DNA of 6,496 bases from contig JBAROU010000125.1 of the NCBI GenBank assembly GCA_049642385.1, forward strand, positions 1 through 6,496, in the 5' to 3' direction. Position numbers and translations under genes: made by a program. Source of the DNA: JBAROU01 sp049642385. Lineage in GTDB: Bacteria; Chloroflexota; Dehalococcoidia; DSTF01; RBG-16-68-14. The notes under the pieces are model-generated. The model ran no database searches and was not told the DNA's origin. It saw nothing but the letters and a program-made list of their open reading frames with translations. Shown here in pieces: positions 1-5,866 of this stretch (its first letter is position 1; each line of letters starts with the position of its first letter).

Positions 1-27
1 CCCCGACGCGTCGGGGCTCCCGCCCCG
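1..27 (+). promoter_or_regulatory. ligD leader with two mutually exclusive GC-rich hairpins
   Basis: Bases 1-16 (CCCCGACGCGTCGGGG) are a perfect palindrome. As RNA they give a 6-bp stem (1-6 with 11-16) and a CGCG loop. The same GGGG run can instead pair downstream: CGGGGC at 12-17 with GCCCCG at 22-27, a second 6-bp stem with loop TCCC. The two stems cannot coexist, and the second reaches the first base or two of the GGAG ribosome binding site. No T-tract follows either stem, so an intrinsic terminator for a gene upstream of the window is not well supported. The palindrome could also be a dimeric-protein operator. All this is read directly from the sequence; any regulatory role is inference, and in GC-rich DNA such pairings can be accidental. 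Confidence 0.3.
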
Positions 28-65
28 GAGTTGCCATGCCGCGCGGCACGAAGGGCTCCCGCCCC
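14..65 (+). repeat. 13-nt direct repeat flanking the ligD start
   Basis: GGGCTCCCGCCCC occurs exactly at 14-26, just before the ribosome binding site, and again at 53-65, inside codons 6-10 of ligD. The copies are offset by 39 nt. The first is part of the leader hairpin region; the second encodes part of the early Gly-Ser-Arg-Pro segment. A small duplication or a paired binding site are both possible, and no function can be assigned from sequence alone. Confidence 0.5.
27..30 (+). promoter_or_regulatory. ribosome binding site of ligD
   Basis: GGAG lies 5 nt before the ATG at 36. It supports that ATG as the start even though the reading frame stays open to the window edge. No other ATG, GTG or TTG codon lies in frame upstream within the window. 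Confidence 0.6.
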
Positions 66-2828
66 AAGCAGACCAAGCCCAGCTCTACCTTGGAGACGTA
101 CGTCGAGAAGCGCGACTTCGCGCGTACGCCTGAGCCCGCGCCGGATACGCCCTCCTCGGCCGAAGGGCCGCTCACGTTCGTCATCCAGAAGCACGCCGCG
201 CGCCGGCTCCACTACGACTTCCGCCTGGAGTTGGACGGCGTCTTGAAGTCCTGGTCCGTTCCGAAGGGCCCATCGCTCAACCCGCAGGAGAAGCGCCTCG
301 CAGTCATGGTGGAGGACCACCCGCTGGACTACGGCTCATTCGAGGGCGTGATCCCGAAGAAGGAGTACGGCGCTGGGCAGGTGATCGTCTGGGACAACGG
401 CACGTACACGCCTGACGAAGGCGGCCCCCTCTCGTTCCACGACCGTAACGAGGCGGAGGAACGTATGCGCCAGGGGATCGAAGACGGCAAGATATCGATC
501 CTCATGCGCGGCAAGAAGATGAAGGGCTCGTGGGCGCTGGTGAAGATCCAGCGCGCCGAGAACGAGTGGCTGCTGATCAAGCACAAGGATGCGACGGCTG
601 ATCCAGCATCCGACATTCTGGACGAAGACCGCTCCGTTAGCTCCGACCTCAGCATCGATGACCTGAAGTCGGGTCACCTACCCGACCGCGCCCACCGCGG
701 GCCCGCGGCGATCACGCCGCGCGACGCGCCCGGCACGAAGCGCCAGCCGTGCCCGAGCGCTGTTGAACCCATGCTTGCCACGCCGGCCGAAGAAGCGTTT
801 TCGAACGCCGGCTGGGTCTTCGAGCCCAAGTTCGACGGCGTGCGAGCTATCGCCATCGTGCGCAACGGCGACGTGAAGCTGCTCACGCGCAGCGGCCTCG
901 ACGCGACTGCACAGTATCCATCGCTCGCCCAGGAACTCGCGCGTCAGCCCGCGCACGAGGCGGTCTTCGACGGCGAGATCGTCGCGTTGGACGAGGACGG
1001 CCGGCCATCGTTCGAGGTCTTGCAGCAGCGGCTGAACCTGACGCGCCCCGCCGACATCAAGCGCCACGAAACCGAGACGCCGGTGTTCTACTACGCCTTC
1101 GACCTGCTCTATCTCGATGGCTTCGACCTACGGGGCACGCCCCTCACGCACCGACGCGCGCTGCTCGAACGCGCGCTGAGTCCCTCAAACCACGTACAAC
1201 TCCTCGATCAGTTCGACGAAGCGGGCGTGGCGGCGTACGACGCGGCGCTGGCGCACGGCATCGAGGGCATCGTCGCGAAGCGTAAGGACAGCATCTACGA
1301 ATCGGGGCGGCGTTCGCGGTCGTGGCTCAAGATCAAAGGCACGATGAGCGACGAGTTCGTCGTTGGCGGATACAGCGAAGGACAAGGCGGACGCGCCGAC
1401 TCGTTCGGTGCGCTGCTGATCGGCCAGTACGACGATGATGGACGCCTCGTCTACGTGAGCAACGTCGGTTCCGGCTTCGACGACCGGACGCTGGGCGAGC
1501 TGCGCGAGCGGCTCGACGCGCTGCGCGCGGACGACTGCCCGTTCGTGGAGGTGCCTGACCCGCGCACGCCATCGACGTGGGTGCGGCCGGAGCTCGTCGT
1601 GGAGGTTAAGTTCTCGCAGTGGACGCGCGACGGCCACATCCGCGCGCCGGTCTTCCTGCGCCTGCGCCAGGACACGCCGGCGAACGACGTGCAGCGCGTC
1701 GAAGTGATGACAGCGCCGTCGACCAAGGACGCGGCGCACGACGAGGACGCGTCGCTCGATGACGACATTGCGGAGGTGCTGGAGCAGCTCGACGCGAAGA
1801 AGGAGAAGCTTTCGCTCCAGGTGCAGGATCAGAAGATCGCGCTCACGAACCTGGACAAGCCGCTCTGGCCGAAGCACGGACGGCAGCGCGCGCTCACCAA
1901 GCGCGACTTCATCGAGTACCTGACGCGGGTGTCGCCGTATCTACTGCCGCACTTGCATGACCGGCCGCTCACGCTCACGCGCTATCCGAACGGCATCGAG
2001 GGCGGCCACTTCTACCAAAAGCATTGGGAGGGCGAGCTGCCGGAGTTCGTCGACACGGTGGGGCTGTTCTCCAGCAGCAACGAGGGCGACCAGGAGTACC
2101 TGATCTGCAACAACCTGCCGACGCTGCTCTGGCTCGGCCAGCTAGCCGACCTCGAGCTGCACACCTGGTACTCGCGCGTCAGTGCGGAGCCGGACGGCGC
2201 GCACCTGACGACCACGTTCACCGGCTCGAAGGAGAACATCGAGGGCTCGCTGCTCAACTATCCCGACTTCATCGTCTTCGACCTCGACCCGTACATCTAC
2301 TCCGGCAAGGAGTCGGCAGGCGACGAGCCGGAGCTGAACAAGAAAGCCTTCGCCAAGACGTGCGAGGTCGCGTTGTGGCTGAAGGAGATCCTCGATTCGC
2401 TCTCACTCTCGTCGTTCGTCAAGACCACCGGCCGCACCGGGTTGCACATCTACGTGCCCGTGCTGCGCCAGCTCGACTACACGGCCGTGCGCGCCGCCTG
2501 CGAGACGATCGGCCACTTCCTGCTCCAGCGACATCCGCGTGACGTGACGATGGAGTGGTCGGTCGACAAGCGCGCGGGCAAAGTGTTCTTCGACCACAAC
2601 CAGAACATGCGCGGCAAGACGCTCGCGTCGCTCTACTCGCCGCGGCCCCTGCCCGAGGCGGCGGTCTCGACGCCCGTGCGCTGGAACGAGTTGGGTGATA
2701 TCTATCCAACGGACTTCACGATTCTCACCGTGCCGGAGCGCCTCGCGCAGGTGGGCGACCTCTGGGCGAACATCCTGGACGCCAAGCACGACATCGAAGG
2801 GCTGCTGGGCGGGGCAGAGGCGGAGTAG
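36..2828 (+). CDS. ligD: multifunctional non-homologous end-joining DNA ligase LigD (PE-LIG-POL)
   Basis: ATP-dependent DNA ligase D (930 aa) of bacterial non-homologous end joining, a cytoplasmic enzyme that processes, fills and seals double-strand breaks, normally with Ku. Three domains are visible. The 3'-phosphoesterase (about residues 45-185) has the metal-site residues H53, H59, D61, R63, H95 and Y99. The adenylating ligase (about 240-555) has nucleotidyl lysine K265 in motif I (EPKFDGVR), R285, motif III with E314, motif IV EGIVAK ending at K415, and motif V K432/K434, followed by an OB fold ending near APVFLRLRQD. The primase-like polymerase (about 600-915) has metal-binding D749 and D751 (FDLDP), H804 in TTGRTGLH, and third acid D853 (FFDHNQN). 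All catalytic residues are present and the frame is intact. The order matches the Pseudomonas type, not the mycobacterial POL-PE-LIG type. An acidic, helix-prone linker (about 565-597) joins LIG and POL. The ATG is preceded by GGAG. No Ku gene is present in the window. Confidence 0.96.
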   Translation: MPRGTKGSRPKQTKPSSTLETYVEKRDFARTPEPAPDTPSSAEGPLTFVIQKHAARRLHYDFRLELDGVLKSWSVPKGPSLNPQEKRLAVMVEDHPLDYGSFEGVIPKKEYGAGQVIVWDNGTYTPDEGGPLSFHDRNEAEERMRQGIEDGKISILMRGKKMKGSWALVKIQRAENEWLLIKHKDATADPASDILDEDRSVSSDLSIDDLKSGHLPDRAHRGPAAITPRDAPGTKRQPCPSAVEPMLATPAEEAFSNAGWVFEPKFDGVRAIAIVRNGDVKLLTRSGLDATAQYPSLAQELARQPAHEAVFDGEIVALDEDGRPSFEVLQQRLNLTRPADIKRHETETPVFYYAFDLLYLDGFDLRGTPLTHRRALLERALSPSNHVQLLDQFDEAGVAAYDAALAHGIEGIVAKRKDSIYESGRRSRSWLKIKGTMSDEFVVGGYSEGQGGRADSFGALLIGQYDDDGRLVYVSNVGSGFDDRTLGELRERLDALRADDCPFVEVPDPRTPSTWVRPELVVEVKFSQWTRDGHIRAPVFLRLRQDTPANDVQRVEVMTAPSTKDAAHDEDASLDDDIAEVLEQLDAKKEKLSLQVQDQKIALTNLDKPLWPKHGRQRALTKRDFIEYLTRVSPYLLPHLHDRPLTLTRYPNGIEGGHFYQKHWEGELPEFVDTVGLFSSSNEGDQEYLICNNLPTLLWLGQLADLELHTWYSRVSAEPDGAHLTTTFTGSKENIEGSLLNYPDFIVFDLDPYIYSGKESAGDEPELNKKAFAKTCEVALWLKEILDSLSLSSFVKTTGRTGLHIYVPVLRQLDYTAVRAACETIGHFLLQRHPRDVTMEWSVDKRAGKVFFDHNQNMRGKTLASLYSPRPLPEAAVSTPVRWNELGDIYPTDFTILTVPERLAQVGDLWANILDAKHDIEGLLGGAEAE

Positions 2829-2831
2829 CGT

Positions 2832-3842
2832 CTAGGGCGGCGCTGCGCCGCGCACCGCGTGGACCAGCTCGAACGGGGGGATGACGCGCTGGCGAAGCAC
2901 GTCTCGCCGGCGGCCCGCCAGCTTGCGGGCATGGACGGCGCCCCAGGCGCACGCGACCGGCAGCAGCGGCACGGTGCCCAGCCCGTACAACAGGCCACGA
3001 AGTGATCCGAGCGAGAGCTCGCCCGGCTTGAGCGGCGCCCCGATCAGCAGCCAGGGCAGCATCGTTGCGAATTCGCGCAAGGTCATGTTCTTGTAGAAGG
3101 CCAGGCCGCGGTTGCGCAGGATCATCAGCGTCTTGCGCAGCGTGCCCCAGCCAAGCGACGTGGCGGGCGTTAGGTCGTGGTAGACGACCGAGGTGGGCAC
3201 GAGCAGGTTCTTGTAGCCGAGGTTGTGGACGCGCAGCCCCAGGTCCGTGTCCTCGCAGTAGGCCCAGAAGTCAGCGTCGAAGAAGTAGCCGTAGCGATCG
3301 ATCATCTCTCGCTCGACGATCGTCGCCGCGCCGGCGAGGAAGAGCGTCTCGATCGGCTCCGGCGAGAACGGGCGCTGCTCGTACGCGACGAAGCCGTACC
3401 GCGTGAGCTCCGCAACGTGGACAATCGATGGCAAGCCGTCGCGGTCCTTCGCGTCGTAGCCCGGGCACCAGGGCGTAAGGATGTTCGAGTGCGCCGCTTT
3501 GGCGTCCGGGTGCGCCTCGAGCGCGGCGATGAGCTCCGGCAGCCAGCGGCGATGGCACACCGTGTCCTGATTCACTGTCGCGACGTAGCGGCCGTTCGTG
3601 TGAGCGACAGCGCGGTTGTTGCCCTCGGCGAAGCCGTAGTTGCGGTCGATGCGCACGACGCGCACGTGAGGGAAGCGCCCCTCCACGAATTCGCTCGCGC
3701 CGTCCGTCGACGCGTTGTCCACGTAGATCACCTCGTATGCCTCACGCGACATCTCCTGGTCGAGAAGCGACGAGAGGCACGCGTCGAGGTATCGCCGGCC
3801 GTTGTAGCCGAGGACGATCACGCTGGCGGTGGGAGAAGTCAT
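2832..3842 (-). CDS. family 2 glycosyltransferase, WbbL/rhamnosyltransferase-like
   Basis: A 336-aa inverting GT-A glycosyltransferase that would move a sugar from a nucleotide-sugar donor to a glycan or lipid-linked acceptor at the cytoplasmic membrane face. Visible motifs are the N-terminal nucleotide-binding strand with VDNASTDG (41-48), NYGFAEGNN (68-76), the DxD-equivalent NQDT (91-94), the catalytic-loop acid motif CEDTDLGLRV (196-205), and a conserved-type histidine, H222. Two hydrophobic stretches near 258-272 and 283-303 suggest C-terminal membrane attachment. The family pattern resembles WbbL-type rhamnosyltransferases, but donor and acceptor cannot be read from sequence. It is the last gene of the leftward cluster, 31 nt after the DUF2304-GT2 gene. 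The ATG has only a weak AGGG 11 nt upstream, within a possible hairpin. Its stop lies 3 nt from the ligD stop on the other strand. Confidence 0.92.
   Translation of the reverse strand: MTSPTASVIVLGYNGRRYLDACLSSLLDQEMSREAYEVIYVDNASTDGASEFVEGRFPHVRVVRIDRNYGFAEGNNRAVAHTNGRYVATVNQDTVCHRRWLPELIAALEAHPDAKAAHSNILTPWCPGYDAKDRDGLPSIVHVAELTRYGFVAYEQRPFSPEPIETLFLAGAATIVEREMIDRYGYFFDADFWAYCEDTDLGLRVHNLGYKNLLVPTSVVYHDLTPATSLGWGTLRKTLMILRNRGLAFYKNMTLREFATMLPWLLIGAPLKPGELSLGSLRGLLYGLGTVPLLPVACAWGAVHARKLAGRRRDVLRQRVIPPFELVHAVRGAAPP
2837..2851. terminator. possible bidirectional hairpin at the convergent gene ends
   Basis: GCGGCGC and GCGCCGC form a 7-nt inverted repeat around a single T. In RNA this gives a 5-bp GCGGC/GCCGC stem with a 5-nt loop. 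It lies inside the last codons of the leftward glycosyltransferase gene and 9 nt after the ligD stop. There is no U-tract on either strand, so this is weak evidence for a terminator and chance is a fair alternative in such GC-rich sequence. Confidence 0.2.
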
Positions 3843-3873
3843 GGGGCGCGCAACCCTGCGCCGGGGCGGCGCT
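3843..3873 (-). promoter_or_regulatory. short spacer with hairpin masking a weak ribosome binding site
   Basis: This 31-nt gap between the two glycosyltransferase genes is the longest spacer in the leftward cluster. On the coding (minus) strand, GCGCA pairs with TGCGC across a GGGT loop (3848-3861). The only Shine-Dalgarno-like bases, AGGG (3854-3857), sit in that loop and its edge, 11 nt before the ATG. Translation of the last gene may therefore be weak or depend on ribosomes arriving from upstream. The pairing is seen; its effect is inferred. Confidence 0.25.
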
Positions 3874-4914
3874 CTAGCGCAACCAGGTCGTCATCATCGC
3901 CTTGACGAAGCCCCAGGCATATTTCACGCTGCCGGGCTTGCGGCTTTCGCCGGCCTGACGCCTGCGCATCGTAATCGGCACCTCGCGGTAGCGCAGCCCT
4001 TTGCGGATCGATTCGATCAATAACTCCGAGGCCTGGAACTGCGGCTGCTGGAGGTGCAGCCGCTCGATCGCCTCCGCGCGGAAGGCGCGGAACGGGCTCG
4101 AGACATCCGTCACGCGCGTCGCCGTGAGCAGGCTCACCACGCGCGAGAGCACGCCGACGCCGAGCGCTCGCACGGAGCTTTCCGGCTCGTAGCTGCCGAG
4201 GACGCGCGAGCCGTTCACGAAGTCCGCCTCGTCGTCCACGATGGGCTGGAGCAGGCGCTCCAGCTCTTCCGGCACCGTCTGCCCGTCAGCGTCCGTGATA
4301 GCGACGATCTTCGCGCCCGCCTGGTGCGCCATCTCGTAACCCGTGAGCAGGGCGGCGCCTTGCCCGCGGTTGATCGGATGAACGAGTACCGCGCCGTGCT
4401 CGCGCGCGATGGCACTCGTCGCGTCGTTCGAGCCGTCGTCGACGACGATATGGCCGACGCGCAGGCCGCCCACCTCACGCGGAAGGTTCTTCAGCACCTG
4501 AGCGATGGTCGCGCTCTCGTTGTACGCCGGGATGATGACGCAGACGTCGGCGCCTGCCAGCTCTGGATAGTTCTTCGGGTCGAAGTCGCGCTGAGCTAGC
4601 GCGCGGATAAGCCGGTTCACATCGCGCTGCGCCGTATCCGCAACCGAGGTGGCGCGCAGGTTGAGCAGGAACAGCACGGCGACGGCCATCACCAGAACAC
4701 CGAGGATCCGACGGTTGTTGCCTTCGGTGAAGTCGAGTGCGTTGAAGATAGGCGAAAAGAGGTCCGGGTAGGCGCCCAGCGCAACGACGCCGGTAGCGAC
4801 GGCCCAGGTGATGATTAGATCGAGGCGACGGATCCTGCGCCTGCTGTAGAGATTCGCCGCGACCCCAATCGCCAGCAAGGCTACGATGATGCCGACGACG
4901 CGCAGCGCGATCAC
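3874..4914 (-). CDS. DUF2304 membrane domain fused to DPM1-like GT2 glycosyltransferase
   Basis: A 346-aa two-part protein. Residues 1-110 hold three hydrophobic helices (about 3-20, 33-50 and 69-87) and a following amphipathic arm, the layout of the DUF2304 family. Residues 122-346 are a GT-A family-2 glycosyltransferase of the polyprenyl/dolichyl-phosphate sugar synthase kind: IIPAYNES (127-134), VDDGSND (158-164), metal-binding TDADGQ (207-212, with D208 and D210), NGSR (234-237) and SSPFRAFR (272-279). Such enzymes usually move a sugar from UDP or GDP onto polyprenyl phosphate at the inner membrane face; the DUF2304 part probably anchors it. The two modules are often separate neighbouring genes, and here they are one frame. 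The GTG start shares GTGA with the stop of the epimerase gene and has GGAGG 7 nt upstream, which fixes the start and indicates translational coupling. The sugar donor is unknown. Confidence 0.92.
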   Translation of the reverse strand: MIALRVVGIIVALLAIGVAANLYSRRRIRRLDLIITWAVATGVVALGAYPDLFSPIFNALDFTEGNNRRILGVLVMAVAVLFLLNLRATSVADTAQRDVNRLIRALAQRDFDPKNYPELAGADVCVIIPAYNESATIAQVLKNLPREVGGLRVGHIVVDDGSNDATSAIAREHGAVLVHPINRGQGAALLTGYEMAHQAGAKIVAITDADGQTVPEELERLLQPIVDDEADFVNGSRVLGSYEPESSVRALGVGVLSRVVSLLTATRVTDVSSPFRAFRAEAIERLHLQQPQFQASELLIESIRKGLRYREVPITMRRRQAGESRKPGSVKYAWGFVKAMMTTWLR

Positions 4915-5864
4915 AAGGCCACCTCCGAACGCTCGTGACGTCCTTGAAACCAGGCGTAGGTCTCAGCGAGGCCTTCTGGCAGCGCGACCTGCGCTTCGAA
5001 GTTGATCAGGCGCTTCGCTTTCTCGACCGACGGCGCGATGCAGAGCGCTTCGCCATCGCGCTGCTCCTCGTGCACAACCTCGAGCTTGCGGCCGACGACG
5101 TTGCCGAGAAGCTGGACCAGCTCCAGCACCGTCGTCTCACGCCCGCTGGCGATGTGGAACACCTCGCCGCGGACGTCACTCTCAGCGGCGAGCATCATCG
5201 CACGGCACATGTCCTGTACGTGGATAAAGTCGCGGATCTGCTTGCCGTCGCCGTAGATCACAAGGTTTTCGCTATCGAGGATGCGCTTGATCCAGCGCGC
5301 GATCACGCTCTGCTTATGCGTCGAGCGGGGGCCGTACGCGTTCGCGAAGCGCAAGGCGACCGTACGCATCCCATACGCGCCGGCGAACGCGGAGCAGTAC
5401 GCCTCGCCGGCCATCTTGCTCGCACCGTAGGGCGAGAGCGGCCGGGGCGTCTTCGTTTCGTCCGTGCCGGGCGTGAACTCGCCGACGACGGCGTTGGACG
5501 AGGCGAGGACGAACGCGCCAACCTCAGCTCGTTGCGCCGCAAGCAGCGCGTTGAACGTTCCGCCGGCGTTGATCTCGTAGTCGTTCTGTGGGTCGAGGAT
5601 CGAGGGGATCACACCGGGCTGGGCCGCCAGATGGATAACGACGTCGATACCGTGACAGGCCTCGCTCAGCGCGCTCAGATCGCGCACGTCCGCCTGGACG
5701 AGCTGCACCTTGGCGCCGAACGGATCGAGCACGTCGCGCGTGCCGACGCTCAGGTTATCGTACACGCGCACACGGGCACCGGCCTCAACGAGCATCGACA
5801 CGAGATTGATGCCGATGAAGCCGCACCCACCCGTGACCAGGACCGGCTTATCGTTCCAGGTCAA
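4911..5864 (-). CDS. NAD-dependent sugar-nucleotide epimerase/dehydratase (extended SDR, GalE-like)
   Basis: An extended short-chain dehydrogenase/reductase acting on a nucleotide sugar in the cytoplasm. Numbering from the chosen TTG (317 aa): Rossmann motif GGCGFIG at 12-18, the acid after strand 2 in VYDNLS (34-39), HLAAQPG (78-84), catalytic Ser in LASSN (120-124), the YxxxK pair in YGASK (146-150), RFANAYGP (172-179), and YGDGKQIRDFIHVQDM (204-219) lining the nucleotide-sugar pocket. The family includes UDP-glucose and UDP-glucuronate 4-epimerases and 4,6-dehydratases; which reaction applies is not decidable here. Start choice: a GTG at 5912 would give 333 aa but add 16 untypical residues and overlap sqdB by 46 nt. 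The TTG at 5864 begins 2 nt after the sqdB stop, follows GGGAGG by 11 nt, and puts the Rossmann motif at the usual distance. The 3' end overlaps the next gene by 4 nt. Confidence 0.9.
   Translation of the reverse strand: MTWNDKPVLVTGGCGFIGINLVSMLVEAGARVRVYDNLSVGTRDVLDPFGAKVQLVQADVRDLSALSEACHGIDVVIHLAAQPGVIPSILDPQNDYEINAGGTFNALLAAQRAEVGAFVLASSNAVVGEFTPGTDETKTPRPLSPYGASKMAGEAYCSAFAGAYGMRTVALRFANAYGPRSTHKQSVIARWIKRILDSENLVIYGDGKQIRDFIHVQDMCRAMMLAAESDVRGEVFHIASGRETTVLELVQLLGNVVGRKLEVVHEEQRDGEALCIAPSVEKAKRLINFEAQVALPEGLAETYAWFQGRHERSEVAL
4922..4926 (-). promoter_or_regulatory. ribosome binding site of the DUF2304-GT2 gene
   Basis: GGAGG on the minus strand lies 7 nt before the GTG at 4914-4912, inside the last codons of the epimerase gene. 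It supports the GTG start and the 4-nt GTGA stop/start overlap. Confidence 0.65.
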
Positions 5865-5866
5865 CG

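Noticed and set aside
1..16. Palindrome as an intrinsic terminator of an upstream gene
   Set aside because: No T-tract follows on the + strand and no upstream gene is visible, so a terminator call is not supported.
1185..1877. A 230-codon open frame on the minus strand inside ligD
   Set aside because: The translation is low-complexity Arg/Val/Leu-rich, typical of a GC-rich antisense shadow, and the + strand carries conserved ligase motifs throughout.
2835..3873. GGGCGGCGCT shared between 2835-2844 and 3864-3873, both near leftward gene ends
   Set aside because: A 10-nt GC-rich match over a kilobase is readily explained by composition, and the two copies lie differently relative to their stop codons.
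3177..3905. A 242-codon + strand frame opposite the WbbL-like gene
   Set aside because: No motif or plausible domain, and it covers a gene with clear GT2 signatures. It is treated as a shadow.
2832..4914. The two GT2 genes as a recent tandem duplication
   Set aside because: Their motifs differ (NQDT and CEDTDL versus TDADGQ and NGSR), as do domain layout and length. They belong to distinct GT2 subgroups.
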